Assembly: GCA_907165135.1 (NCBI GenBank)
Contig: OU015566.1
Coordinates: 10,276,157-10,340,156 of the forward strand
Reading direction: 5' to 3'
Length of the DNA stretch: 64,000 nucleotides
DNA from: Oikopleura dioica
Lineage: Eukaryota; Chordata; Appendicularia; Copelata; Oikopleuridae
Shown piece after piece: positions 1 through 10,931 of this stretch; position 1 is the stretch's first letter; each line of letters starts with the position of its first letter. The notes beneath the pieces were generated by a model that saw nothing but the letters and a program-made list of their open reading frames with translations, had not been told where the DNA came from and made no database searches. A program made the position numbers and the translations under genes.

Positions 1-136
1 AATCTGTTTCGACAAGTTTTGATTTTTGTCGAAAATAACTCTTCGCGGATCAAAGTATCAGAATAAATTTATCGTTTGAAGCATGTTTTAAACTAAAATG
101 GAGTCGTTCTTTTTCTTTTATTTCTTTCCTGAGCAA

Positions 137-360
137 TAGGGTTGGCCAAAAAAATCGAAGGTCGTGCGCCTAACACGAGTCACCCCTCATTCGAAGCGCC
201 ATCTCGAGAGGATCATTTTGAGCCATTTATGAAATTTTTAAAATGGCAGGAAGCCATCGAAAAAATTAATTTTCTGAAATTTTCGATTTTTTCAATTTTG
301 AACGATATAGCCATTGTAAAATGAGTCATATCTTTTGCTGAGTCATGCTGACATCATCCT
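137..360 (+). repeat. left terminal inverted repeat of hAT-like element
   Basis: About 220 bp matching the reverse complement of 3029-3252 with scattered substitutions and small indels. A 60-codon reading frame inside it is fortuitous. Confidence 0.85.
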
Positions 361-544
361 TAGTCATGTTAACATGTTAACTAGCGTCTATACTTTCGAT
401 CAAGCATAAATATTCTTTAATGAATTTCGAATAAGAACCATAATTTAGTTTAAAACATGGGTAAAGTGTATTTTAATAGCAAATGGGGGTGGGTGGGGTT
501 TGGGAAATAACTGAGATTGATCACCTCGGAGTTTCCAGCCATTG

Positions 545-2932
545 TCAAGCCCCTTAAATTTAAAAATCAAGGAACGGGGCTGAGACGGCCCGAAGGGCCG
601 TCAAGCCCCTTAAATTTAAAAATCAAGGAACGGGGCTGAGACGGCCCGAAGGGCCGTCAAGCCCCTTAAATTTAAAAATCAAGGAACGGGGCTGAGACGG
701 CCCGAAGGGCCGTCAAGCCCTTAAATTTAAAAATCAAGGAACGGGGCTGAGACGGCCCGAAGGGCCGTCAAGCCCTTAAATTTAAAAATCAAGGAACGGG
801 GCTGAGACGGCCCGAAGGGCCGTCAAGCCCCTAAATTTAAAAATCAAGGAACGGGGCTGAGACGGCCCGAAGGGCCGTCAAGCCCCTTAAATTTAAAAAT
901 CAAGGAACGGGGCTGAGACGGCCCGAAGGGCCGTCAAGCCCCTTAAATTTAAAAATCAAGGAACGGGGCTGAGACGGCCCGAAGGGCCGTCAAGCCCCTT
1001 AAATTTAAAAATCAAGGAACGGGGCTGAGACGGCCCGAAGGGCCGTCAAGCCCCTTAAATTTAAAAATCAAGGAACGGGGCTGAGACGGCCCGAAGGGCC
1101 GTCAAGCCCCTTAAATTTAAAAATCAAGGAACGGGGCTGAGACGGCCCGAAGGGCCGTCAAGCCCTTAAATTTAAAAATCAAGGAACGGGGCTGAGACGG
1201 CCCGAAGGGCCGTCAAGCCCCTTAAATTTAAAAATCAAGGAACGGGGCTGAGACGGCCCGAAGGGCCGTCAAGCCCCTTAAATTTAAAAATCAAGGAACG
1301 GGGCTGAGACGGCCCGAAGGGCCGTCAAGCCCTTAAATTTAAAAATCAAGGAACGGGGCTGAGACGGCCCGAAGGGCCGTCAAGCCCTTAAATTTAAAAA
1401 TCAAGGAACGGGGCTGAGACGGCCCGAAGGGCCGTCAAGCCTTAAATTTAAAAATCAAGGAACGGGGCTGAGACGGCCCGAAGGGCCGTCAAGCCCCTTA
1501 AATTTAAAAATCAAGGAACGGGGCTGAGACGGCCCGAAGGGCCGTCAAGCCCTTAAATTTAAAAATCAAGGAACGGGGCTGAGACGGCCCGAAGGGCCGT
1601 CAAGCCCCTTAAATTTAAAAATCAAGGAACGGGGCTGAGACGGCCCGAAGGGCCGTCAAGCCCTTAAATTTAAAAATCAAGGAACGGGGCTGAGACGGCC
1701 CGAAGGGCCGTCAAGCCCCTTAAATTTAAAAATCAAGGAACGGGGCTGAGACGGCCCGAAGGGCCGTCAAGCCCCTTAAATTTAAAAATCAAGGAACGGG
1801 GCTGAGACGGCCCGAAGGGCCGTCAAGCCCTTAAATTTAAAAATCAAGGAACGGGGCTGAGACGGCCCGAAGGGCCGTCAAGCCCCTTAAATTTAAAAAT
1901 CAAGGAACGGGGCTGAGACGGCCCGAAGGGCCGTCAAGCCCCTTAAATTTAAAAATCAAGGAACGGGGCTGAGACGGCCCGAAGGGCCGTCAAGCCCCTT
2001 AAATTTAAAAATCAAGGAACGGGGCTGAGACGGCCCGAAGGGCCGTCAAGCCCTTAAATTTAAAAATCAAGGAACGGGGCTGAGACGGCCCGAAGGGCCG
2101 TCAAGCCCCTTAAATTTAAAAATCAAGGAACGGGGCTGAGACGGCCCGAAGGGCCGTCAAGCCCTTAAATTTAAAAATCAAGGAACGGGGCTGAGACGGC
2201 CCGAAGGGCCGTCAAGCCCCTTAAATTTAAAAATCAAGGAACGGGGCTGAGACGGCCCGAAGGGCCGTCAAGCCCCTTAAATTTAAAAATCAAGGAACGG
2301 GGCTGAGACGGCCCGAAGGGCCGTCAAGCCCCTTAAATTTAAAAATCAAGGAACGGGGCTGAGACGGCCCGAAGGGCCGTCAAGCCCCTTAAATTTAAAA
2401 ATCAAGGAACGGGGCTGAGACGGCCCGAAGGGCCGTCAAGCCCCTTAAATTTAAAAATCAAGGAACGGGGCTGAGACGGCCCGAAGGGCCGTCAAGCCCC
2501 TAAATTTAAAAATCAAGGAACGGGGCTGAGACGGCCCGAAGGGCCGTCAAGCCCCTAAATTTAAAAATCAAGGAACGGGGCTGAGACGGCCCGAAGGGCC
2601 GTCAAGCCCCTAAATTTAAAAATCAAGGAACGGGGCTGAGACGGCCCGAAGGGCCGTCAAGCCCCTTAAATTTAAAAATCAAGGAACGGGGCTGAGACGG
2701 CCCGAAGGGCCGTCAAGCCCCTTAAATTTAAAAATCAAGGAACGGGGCTGAGACGGCCCGAAGGGCCGTCAAGCCCCTTAAATTTAAAAATCAAGGAACG
2801 GGGCTGAGACGGCCCGAAGGGCCGTCAAGCCCCTTAAATTTAAAAATCAAGGAACGGGGCTGAGACGGCCCGAAGGGCCGTCAAGCCCCTTAAATTTAAA
2901 AATCAAGGAACGGGGCTGAGACGGCCCGAAGA
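545..2932. repeat. tandem satellite, 54-56-bp unit, about 43 copies
   Basis: Nearly identical head-to-tail units; length varies only by one or two bases in a C-run/TT tract (CCCCTT, CCCTT, CCCCT, CCTT). Each unit has a perfect hairpin ACGGCCC-GAA-GGGCCGT and a second pairing of CAAGCCCC with GGGGCTG around the AT-rich core TTAAATTTAA. The last unit is broken at about 2932. There are no unique spacers, so it is not a CRISPR array. It fills most of the hAT-like element. Confidence 0.97.
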
Positions 2933-3028
2933 GACCTTAAACGGGCGTTTGACCTAGATTTTCTTTTTGAAATTGATCATTATTATACTAGATTGAAAGA
3001 ACAGACGCTTAGGAACATTTTAAGATGA

Positions 3029-3252
3029 TTCATGATGACGTTAGCATGACTCAGCAAAAATATGACCCATTAAACGATGTTGATTAAGCTGAAAATTGAA
3101 AAAATCGAAAATTTCAGAAAAATATTTTTTGGATGCCTTCCTGCTATTTTAAAAATTTTATAAATGGCTCAAAATGATCCTCTCGAGATGGCGCTTCGAA
3201 TGAGGGGTGACTCGTGTTAGGCGCACGACTTTCGATTTTTTGGCCAACCCTA
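3029..3252 (-). repeat. right terminal inverted repeat of hAT-like element
   Basis: Reverse complement of the left terminal repeat; ends GGCCAACCCTA followed by the CTGAGCAA duplication. Confidence 0.85.
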
Positions 3253-3288
3253 CTGAGCAAGAATAGGACTATCTGAGGCAGTTATTAT

Positions 3289-3908
3289 TCAGTTATCTTC
3301 AAAAACCTGAAGAATATTTCGTTTTGTGAACTTTTTTCGGCAGCTTGGACAAGTCTTCTGTGGAAGAGAAGAGAGGCAGTTGAGGCAGGCAGTATGGCCG
3401 CATGAAGTAAGAACAGCTTTCGGATGATTTTCATCGAAAAGCTCGAAGCAGATCCTACATTTGGGCTTGTTGTCTTCTTCAGGAGCTTTTCTGGACTTCT
3501 TGGGCTCCGGAGGTTCTGAATATTTTTAATAAAATAATAATTATGATTTCAATCTATCTTTTTTGTAACAATTTACCGGCAGTGGTGTTATCTTCATTCA
3601 TTGCGTCTTCTGTGAGGAACAAGGATCGTGTTTGAACTTTCCTGCGAAATGTTTTAATCTTGCCCAGTTCTGCATTGCTTTCCTCTTCTGCTTTTTGTGC
3701 GTCTATGAAAGCTGCATTAGCCTTTTCGACGTTTTTCAATGCCTCATTCACCACTTTTTCGGATTCTTTAATCATTTTTGCGGTCTCAGCCACCTTTTTC
3801 TTTGCATCTTCGGCTTTCTTTTCCGCAATTCCTTCTTCTTCTCTTACGTCCTTATAAATTTCGTTGACGATTTCAGCACGCTCGTATTTATCTATAATAG
3901 CTTTAAAG
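3289..3908 (-). CDS. RING-finger protein with coiled-coil N-terminal part (5' end unresolved)
   Basis: Two exons are visible. The upstream exon (3577-about 3908) encodes a Glu/Lys/Ala-rich helix likely to form a coiled coil. A GT-AG intron (3516-3576) leads to a C-terminal exon (3289-3515) with a C3HC4 RING: CRIC, then CGHTACLNC, then CPSC. RING domains of this type usually recruit E2 enzymes for ubiquitin transfer; substrate unknown. The first in-frame ATG falls inside the coiled coil (about 3760), so an upstream exon or trans-spliced leader site is possible. The stop lies only 36 bp from the hAT-like element, whose insertion probably trimmed or replaced the 3' UTR. Domain call is firm, start is not. 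Confidence 0.75.
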
Positions 3909-3957
3909 ATGAAGTATCAATTTAAATAAAAATCAATTTTATATAAAGTATCAAATT

Positions 3958-4367
3958 CTAACATAGAGATCCGCCTGTATGAGCAGCATCTTTGCAGCAT
4001 GTTCCAATATAGAACTCTCTGTAACTGAGTTGATCGGCCCCGCAACTTTTGCCATTGACACCAGCGTAGCATTTGAATTTCGCATCTGTCTCTTCAAATT
4101 TTGCTGATTTATTTTCTGGAAATTTCTCTAAAGCGCAAGATCCACAGTATCGCTCGCCATTTATATTCGCAGTTTTCTTTACCGCACTGAATACATATTT
4201 TAAATATTTATTAAATTAATAAAATTCAAGATTATACATATGCTCATATAAGATCCTTTTAAATGAAAATATTTTACATACTACCCACAGGAAGAGCATT
4301 TTCCAATCGACCCATAAGAAGTAACGAAAGATTTATTCACACAAAGATCCGTAGCTATGTTCTTCAT
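3958..4367 (-). CDS. small cysteine-rich protein, unrecognised
   Basis: Two exons (4285-4367 and 3958-4186) join through a GT-AG intron of 98 nt to give 103 codons with an ATG start and TAG stop. The product has about 12 cysteines, including two CxxC pairs (CSSC, CGSC), a CC pair and a C-terminal Cys. It shows no hydrophobic signal peptide, so it may be a cytosolic zinc-binding protein or its true start may lie in an upstream exon. A second open frame over exon 2 reads as an amphipathic helix and could instead belong to the neighbouring RING gene; the Cys-rich frame is preferred because it has both a start and an in-frame splice. Confidence 0.5.
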
Positions 4368-4623
4368 TGTCTGTTTTCAAAACGTTTGCGAAATACCAGT
4401 CTTGGCATAATTCAATTTTGATAGTTTTCCGACCGTTAGAAAAAAATTGAGAGATTCTATTTCCTGAAAGAATTTTTTCTCAATTTTTATTAAAATAAAA
4501 CTTCTGAACAGTCCAGAGAGTGAACTTATTTGCACATACTTTGAATGAATGATAAGAAAAAGTCGTAGCAGTATCGATTTGAATTAACGAAATAGTTGAA
4601 TTAAAAAGCTTTCATACAGTTTT

Positions 4624-5038
4624 TCAAGAAGACAGATAAACAGTTCTTTCTCCGAAATAACATTTGACCTTATGTGGAAAGCACTCGACTTCTGCTGTAC
4701 CGAATCGAAGGAGTTTCTCGCCGTAGACTTCATCTTTTGGTGCAGCTAGAAAGAAATTGTTAGGAAGAAAATTGGGGAAAGAGGTCAAGATTACGATTCT
4801 TCTGAAGCCATTTTTCGACGAATTCGTGAAATCTTGAATGTTTTTTGGCCGCATAACCGTTTGCTTTACGGTAAGCGACTCTTGCTCGATGAATCTTTCC
4901 AGGGATGAGCTCAGAGCTGTGCGAGCCTTTGATGTAGCGGATCTTCTTGTTGTTCAAGCCTTTTTTCACCGCAGCTTGGACAGAAAGAGTTCCAGGAGTC
5001 GTCCGAACTTGCTCATGTCGATTCGGCTCAGTTTTCAT
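4624..5038 (-). CDS. small basic protein, unrecognised
   Basis: Exon 1 (4795-5038, ATG start) and exon 2 (4624-4745) join through a 49-nt GT-AG intron to encode 121 residues. The middle is rich in Lys/Arg (VKKGLNNKKIRYIKGSHSS, HRARVAYRKANGYAAKKH) and the end is mixed alpha/beta-like. The open frame extends upstream of the ATG to a TTTTCTAG acceptor-like site near 5068, which may be a cis or trans splice site. Basic character would suit an RNA-binding or mitochondrial ribosomal protein, but no family is recognised. Confidence 0.5.
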
Positions 5039-5120
5039 AACTGCGGTCACATTTCGACGAAGAAAACGTTGCTAGAAAAGGGAATAGTAAGCAAAAAAGG
5101 ATCGTGGATAAGGGAGAGGT

Positions 5121-5330
5121 TTAATATTCAATTGCAGAACGAGTGAGTTTTCTGTAGAACGGATAATTGTTTTCTGTCTTGAAATTCTCTTTCTGCGCCT
5201 CTTGAAAAAATTGGGAATCTTTATTCGAATTCTTTTGCGTCTTTACTCGCTTGCGTTTTACTTGGCTCTTTACTCGACTCTTTGCACGACTTTTAGCTTT
5301 CGTCTTTAACCTCGTCTTTACCTTCGCCAT
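5121..5330 (-). CDS. Lys/Arg-rich short reading frame
   Basis: ATG-initiated 69-codon frame whose first 30 residues repeat KxKxRxK/SRxK blocks (AKVKTRLKTKAKSRAKSRVK). It lies just upstream of the basic protein at 4624-5038 and could be its first exon, but I could not find a GT donor that keeps the frame, so it is listed separately. Highly basic tails of this sort occur in nucleolar or chromatin proteins; function is unknown. Confidence 0.35.
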   Translation of the reverse strand: MAKVKTRLKTKAKSRAKSRVKSQVKRKRVKTQKNSNKDSQFFQEAQKENFKTENNYPFYRKLTRSAIEY

Positions 5331-5559
5331 CCCTTTTTTCGTCTTTTGCTAGAAGAAAAATATTTGAGAAGAAAAGCATCATTCCAAAAACTTGAGTTAC
5401 ACTATCTTTCAGTCACTAATCTGCGACTGTAGTATTTTATTCTATAATAGTTGAATCATTGCTTTTGACTTCAAGAAGTTAATGCCTGATTTTGGTTTGC
5501 TCATCTGTACAAAATTAAAACCTGCTTTAATGAGTAGAAAGCTAAGAAAGATGCTCTAG

Positions 5560-8500
5560 TTAACACTCGAAAATTAAGAAAACTTTAGATACCTCGAGAG
5601 AAACAAGCGAATCCGGCAGGTACTGGCCGTACTTTCCCAAATCTTCCTTCTCACTGGCTTCATCAGTCTGAACAGTTTCGGTATCCTCATCTTCAATATT
5701 CATCAGCTGAATTGAAATCTTGTTGACATCCTCCACCATATACGTTGTAACGCGGAAGAGGAACTCTTCTTCGAGCTCGTTTTCAACGCGTTTTCGGTAG
5801 ACATGCTCTTCGACTGGAATGTCGTGGATAGTTGACATGTGTCGGACGATGTGCCCGGGGCTGTTGTTCTCTTCGCGGTGGTATTGATGGATGTTTAGAG
5901 CGGATTCTTTTTGAGTGATTTCTAGAGGAACTTGAAAAAAGGGAGCCTTACATGAACGTACCTATGCTGAACTTGGAAATCTGGAGAATCAGCTTGTCCA
6001 GAGTGAAAGCGTGATAAGCTGAAGTAGTGAACATTTCTCTAAGGGTATCTTCATAAACGGAATGATCAACGTTTCCATCGTAAAAGCACTTGACAAGCTC
6101 AAGGAAGGCTTTGTAATACTCATCTACTTCGACTCCGAGTGTTGGTACGCAACCAATATTTGCAGTTTCCTTGTCCATCGAATTCGAGAGCTTCCATTCT
6201 TTCAACAACGCTGCTGCTTTGTCACGGATGATTTCTAGTCGCTGGCATAGGATGGCGTGAAGGCGGAGGAGGAGGAAGTGCGTGTTGCCGCAATACATGA
6301 GGTTGAACTTTTTGGGATCATCGGGCTAACAAACAGTTAAATTACAGAGCTTAGATATAAAAAACTCACTCTGAGGAAAGAAGGAAGCCATCTACTGATA
6401 ATTTCTTTGACTTGCTCCTTCTCCGGCTTCGTTAAATTATGTTTCCTAATCGCGTGCATGATCAAAGAAGTAGCATCCTTGATCACTCTTCTGTCCGGGA
6501 CACGCGTATGGTAGTGCGGCTTGTTTTCATTGCCCTGCATGGCCATTTCGTCGCAAGTTGCTTCGATTTCGTTGATGAGATTCTTTGGACGGAGAAATTT
6601 TTGATCCGTCGCTCGGAAATTCATGCCTTGGTGATCCATGGACTTCAGGTAGTTTTTCTCGAGTTGGTCTTTCCACAGCCGATTGAAGTGTTTTTGACTT
6701 TGGCGCCACTCTTCGTTTTTAGCTTTACAAAGGTCTCATTAAATTCAATATCGAGAAATATATTCATGTTAGAGGAGAGAGTACGATAGTTTCAAATCAT
6801 TTTCGAATGTGAAAACCTTTCCTTTTAATCGTTTCAGAACAACCGGGACAGTTAGCGATGGGGACTTCTTCAACCCGTCGATGATGTCAGCAGCTTTGTC
6901 GCCGTAGATCCTGTGTATCGCTCTACGCTGAATTACATTAGAAGTTCCGCCAAGCGTATCTTCTAATTTAAACTTCACGCGTTCCTCGTCTTTCATGCGT
7001 TGCATCTTTTTCTGGACTCCTTCAAAGATTTTGATTGTGTGTAAATTCGCTTCGATGACGTTGTCGAGTTCGAAACGCTCATCTTCGCAGCGGATGATGA
7101 CATCTTCGTACTGGTTCTTTTTTGTCGAGCTGAATTGGGGATCCTCTGACCAGGTTGGAAGAGAGACCCAGATATCATTGAGAACAGAGGCTGCAAGAGG
7201 ATCTTTTGAAGGCGGCCGACGATGCTCTTTGGGCATGGATCGGTAGGACGAACCAATGTGCCTAGCGTTACTGTAATCAATATCATAAGGAGTCGGCGCA
7301 GGGTTGGGCTTGGGCAATGAAACAGATGCGGCTGGGTTTGGCGGTGGGGACTTGACCAGGGGTAAACTCGACGGGCTAGGTTTGGCAGGTACAATTTGAA
7401 TCGACTTGGGCGTGATTTGAAGCTTGTTGCCATGGTCTGACGGGTTCATGCTCGATTTCGGGAGATCGATTGCTTTGCCGAGGATTTTTCCGAACTCGAC
7501 GAGCAGTTCCGGTGATTTGCCGATGATCGGCTCGACAAGTAAAATCAGCTCATTGCGATTGATTATTTCGTTGTTGTAAAGACTGATGCACTTGAGAAAC
7601 TGGTGATATGCGTCTGTTTCTTTGAGCATGCTTTGAACTCGTTGAAAGAATATTAATTCCGAGTCTGTTGCATATTTAGCGGCTTCGTGAAGCGTAATTC
7701 CAGAGAGCAAGCGCTTCTTTGAGCTCGTTCCAGCTGGAGATGAACCAGAGTTGTTCTTCCTTTTCGACGGAACTATTGGTGTTGCTTTCTCGACTTGAGT
7801 AGTCGAAGTTGCTGGTTTGGCTAATTGATCTTCCGGTTCTGCTTTTGGCTCTTTCTTCGGCTCCTTTGCTTCTGGCTTGATTTCTGTCTGGTTTCCAGCA
7901 AGTTTTCGTTGCTGCTCAATTTGCGCTAGCCGCTGCTGCTCTTCCTTCATTTCTGGGAGGAAGTTCGTGAATTCTTCCAACAAGTCAAGATCGTTTCGCA
8001 GCAAATGAGCCATTTTAGAGTAGACATCTGCCGTCATCTCTTGTGTCTTGGGCTGAACGCGCCTAAAAGAATTGATAAGGAAGGAAAAAGTGGGTATGTT
8101 CGTACTTGTACTCGTTTAGAATTGTTAGAAATTCGCGAAAGACACCATTGTTGTTCAAATATCTCGTGCGGATTTTCTGGATGAGATTGATTGCTTCATC
8201 GAATTGGCTGTTTGATTCGGGCTGGCTTGGGCCGGAACTGGCTGGCGAACTGGACGAGGAGGGTTTAGAAACAGATGGAGTTGGCACTTTCTTTTCCGGC
8301 ATTGGTGTTGCTGGGGTTGTTGCTGGCATGGCTGACGGTACTGATCGACTTGATAAAGATGATGCAACTGGAGTCGGTGTAGAAGCTTTCTCAGCGATCG
8401 AGGAGCTTTCCGAAACGGGAGTAATAACTGATCCTAAAATTGTTAGTTTGTTAGTTTGTTTTCATTCCCATGTTGGGGGAAAATAAGATATTTTGTGTCT

Positions 8501-9369
8501 CTCTTGGTAAGTTGATAATGTGAAACTCTTAAAAACGGACTAAAAGAAATTTTTTGAAAGGATTTTGAAAGGAGATCGAAATACATTCGCTTGGTTGCGC
8601 ATTAATTAAAATATTTTCGTCATCAATCCGATACTAAGGTGATATTAATTTCATCTGACTGTTAACTACAGTTCCCATAAGTTAATTTTAGCTAAATATC
8701 AAGCGATTGAAATGGTTTGATTTCTGAAGGCATATTACGAAAATATATGACCTTTAGTAAATATCTATATCAATGCCATAAAACGTAATGGAAAGTTTAA
8801 TTTACCAGACATCTGTCCAGGGTTGGGTGACTTTGCAGGATTACTGGCCGACGTAGAAGTGGAAGATTGTCTCGGGCCCTTTCCAGGATGATCTTCTTCG
8901 AGTCCCATGATGTCTTCTTGTCTGATTTCGTATCCCTCGGGCAGAAAAGTGTTGAAGCCGATGATCAACTCTGGGTATCCCCTGAACAACTCGCGCACTC
9001 GTCGGATCACTCCTGGCGTGTCAGTGCTCTTAATTTTGGTTCTTATTGATTTTACGGAAAAAGTAAAACTCTTTCGACACAGATTTCTTCGTCACTAAAC
9101 TTTACGTGCGTAAACTCGAAATCTTATCGACGATAAGAAACTTTCATTGAGGAGAATTTCTTTTTTTACAAACTAAAACTTATTTCGTAAGACTATTTCC
9201 AACCATCGATATCAAAATAGAACCATTCCTGAGACTTGAACTCCTTCATAATTTCCAAGAACTCATTATAAATAACTTGCCGATCATCAAACTGATTTTT
9301 CACCCTATCGAGATAGCTCAAGGCATCGATAACCCTCAAGGGTCGATTCCCCCCTTCTCCCCCGTTCAT
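5560..9369 (-). CDS. SIN3: SIN3 family transcriptional co-repressor scaffold
   Basis: Multi-exon homologue of SIN3A/B, the scaffold of the SIN3-HDAC complex that bridges DNA-bound repressors to histone deacetylases. PAH1 is split over exons at 9229-9369 ([12 protein letters not shown] ... EIMKEFKSQ) and 8765-9028 ([24 protein letters not shown]). PAH2 lies at about 7950-8220, PAH3 at about 7460-7720, the HDAC-interaction domain at about 6780-7270 ([13 protein letters not shown]) continuing into the exon with [13 protein letters not shown], and the Sin3 C-terminal domain at 5560-6300 ([21 protein letters not shown]). The PAH1-splitting intron is GA...AG. The chosen ATG gives a very short leader before PAH1, so 5' exons may be missing. 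The last residues differ from vertebrate SIN3, and an alternative last exon near 5440-5510 is possible. Confidence 0.93.
9029..9228 (-). other. non-canonical GA-AG intron in SIN3 PAH1
   Basis: Upstream exon ends ...KEFKSQ (CAG at 9229-9231), downstream exon begins STDTPGVI. Family conservation across this joint requires the intron to start GAATGG and end TTAAG; no in-frame GT donor gives the conserved junction. Confidence 0.85.
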
Positions 9370-9518
9370 TCTTCTTTCAAGCAATTGCTCTTCTTCTCGA
9401 ATCCTCTCTATAACGGCTATTCTTCTTCGAGAAAAGGGATATTTTTCGTTAGCTTGGGAAAAAAGTGAATTTGTGAGCGGCGAGCGTAGGCGCCTGCGGG
9501 GGCAAAAATGAAAAAGTC

Positions 9519-9590
9519 CTCCCACACCGGGAATCGAACCCGGGCCGTCGGAGTGAAAATCCGAAATCCTAACCCCTAGACCATGTGGGA
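9519..9590 (-). tRNA. tRNA-Glu (TTC)
   Basis: 72-nt cloverleaf: acceptor TCCCACA pairs with TGTGGGA; D-arm TGGTCTAGGGGTTAGGA; anticodon stem TCGGA/TCCGA around loop TTTTCAC (anticodon TTC); T-arm CCGGGTTCGATTCCCGG with the internal B box. A TTTTT tract follows at about 15 nt and would stop RNA polymerase III. No CCA is encoded and there is no intron. It sits on the same strand upstream of SIN3. Confidence 0.96.
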
Positions 9591-9599
9591 CTGATGAGG

Positions 9600-10590
9600 A
9601 TTTGAAAATGTACATTCTTATTGTAAGTAACTCGGCCTGACATAAATTTATTTTATTCATAAAAATGAATGTTCACAAAAACTGCATGTTTTATTGTTCT
9701 TTTACTCTTATAAGTTGCAACGCTATCAATTACAAAGAAAAAAGCTATTGTTCTAAGTAAGAATCGATCCGTGGACGAGTTGGTGATGGAAATCTTCATG
9801 GCGACATTTATGAGACGCCATGATTTCTCAAGAAAAAAAAAACAATTTTTCTAACTAAGTCTTCATATCATTTACTTATCATAATTTCGGTAAAAAGGCG
9901 ACGGCGGGAGTGGTTTACCGATAGAACTCGGACGACGTCCGAATTCTATAAGACCGAAGTCTGAGAGGGGTTCGGACACCTGAAAGGGCCGAGTAACGAA
10001 GTAACGTACATAGCTTGCCGGAAGGTCATTAATTCACGTCGTTTCGAGTCTGAGAAAGTTCATTGAGATAAAGAAGTAACCACTCTGCCAGAGCGCCTCG
10101 AACATCCGCCTACAAAACCGATTATATCAACCGTTCCAGGCTGGAAATTCAAACATAGATTGAACCTCTTTGCATCACAGATTCATGGTGCAAGTTAAAG
10201 TCTGTGACAGTTGCATTTTGGGACAATTTACAAACCACAGGGAATCTCAACTCTTTTGCAATTAATCTTCTTTGCCGCGGGGCCACCTTTTTCCGTGAAA
10301 ACCGCAAAAATATTCTTGAAAACAATTTGCAATCAGTAGATCATCTTCGTTAAAATTTTCAAAGCAGAAAAGTACTGTAAAAATACTAGCTCTTTATTTA
10401 TGTTATTGAGACTTAGTTCCAGGTGGCCGATTTTTCTCATAAAAATCTTGATCAGCTGTCATAAACGCATTTCAATTTTCCATCCCACTCTGCTGACACA
10501 GAAAATCGCGGCGCTCACAAAAATATCCGCCCTGGCGCTCCAATAATCCGAAATAGGGATGATGACGATCGGAATCGCTGCACTCATCAA
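9600..10590. other. intergenic region without recognisable gene
   Basis: About 1 kb between the tRNA and the cytokine receptor locus. It contains a short GC-richer patch at 9895-10070 with small hairpins (TCGGACGACGTCCGA) but no convincing reading frame or RNA gene that I can identify. Confidence 0.5.
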
Positions 10591-10593
10591 ACC

Positions 10594-10890
10594 ATGACGA
10601 GCAATCTGAGCGGTTGGTCGGAGCTGTCTGAGGCAAACTTGGGCGCCAAGTTTCGTGCCCCAAGGCGGCTCTCTCCTCCTCGCCCTTCTGCGCCCCGTGG
10701 CCAATCACCACCATCGCCAAGCTTGGTGGAGCAAGCTCGAGTTTTGCAACGGCCGCCCCCTCAGCCTCCAGTCTTACCTAACCGATCCAGGTTCAAGAAA
10801 CAGCCAAAAATACAACTCCTTCAAACCAGAGATTCCAAGAAGCGATGCCAAATTAAAGATAAAGAGATGATTGACGAAGATACTGAATAG
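10594..10890 (+). CDS. possible Pro/Arg-rich ORF upstream of the cytokine receptor
   Basis: ATG-initiated 98-codon frame, rich in Pro, Ser and Arg, ending 41 bp before the receptor ATG. An overlapping frame (GTG at 10655) reads like secreted or Ig-type sequence and could represent 5' coding exons of the receptor. Neither has recognisable domains. Both are reported only because they are long for the local composition. Confidence 0.2.
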   Translation: MTSNLSGWSELSEANLGAKFRAPRRLSPPRPSAPRGQSPPSPSLVEQARVLQRPPPQPPVLPNRSRFKKQPKIQLLQTRDSKKRCQIKDKEMIDEDTE

Positions 10891-10931
10891 AAGCTTAGAG
10901 AAAGAAAAATCAAGAAGCAAGAGCTACTTCA

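Larger units (their letters stand above)
137..3252. mobile_element. non-autonomous hAT-like DNA transposon with internal satellite
   Basis: The element starts with TAGGGTTGGCC and ends with its complement GGCCAACCCTA. The octamer CTGAGCAA lies immediately outside both ends (129-136 and 3253-3260), giving an 8-bp target-site duplication. Terminal inverted repeats of about 220 bp are near-identical. The TAGGG tip fits the hAT consensus YARNG and the duplication fits the hAT preference nTnnnnAn. No transposase reading frame is present: the middle is a tandem satellite, so any mobility must have been supplied in trans. Classification rests on tip plus duplication length and is strong; assignment to a specific hAT family is not possible by eye. 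Confidence 0.88.

Noticed and set aside
142-324. 60-codon reading frame at the left
   Set aside because: Lies inside the transposon terminal inverted repeat and starts with a non-ATG codon; no coding features.
545-2932. Resemblance to a CRISPR array
   Set aside because: Units are contiguous tandem copies without unique spacers, in a eukaryotic setting and bounded by transposon ends.
3960-4070. Alternative amphipathic-helix frame over the Cys-rich exon, possibly the N-terminus of the RING gene
   Set aside because: The GT donor near 3966 does not join in frame to the coiled-coil exon, whereas the Cys-rich frame splices cleanly.
9193-9660. 155-codon minus-strand frame upstream of SIN3
   Set aside because: Its N-terminal half translates the tRNA-Glu gene; only the PAH1 part is real protein.
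9895-10070. Possible structured RNA or 5S rRNA-like segment
   Set aside because: Local hairpins are present but no match to 5S rRNA or spliced-leader features could be recognised.
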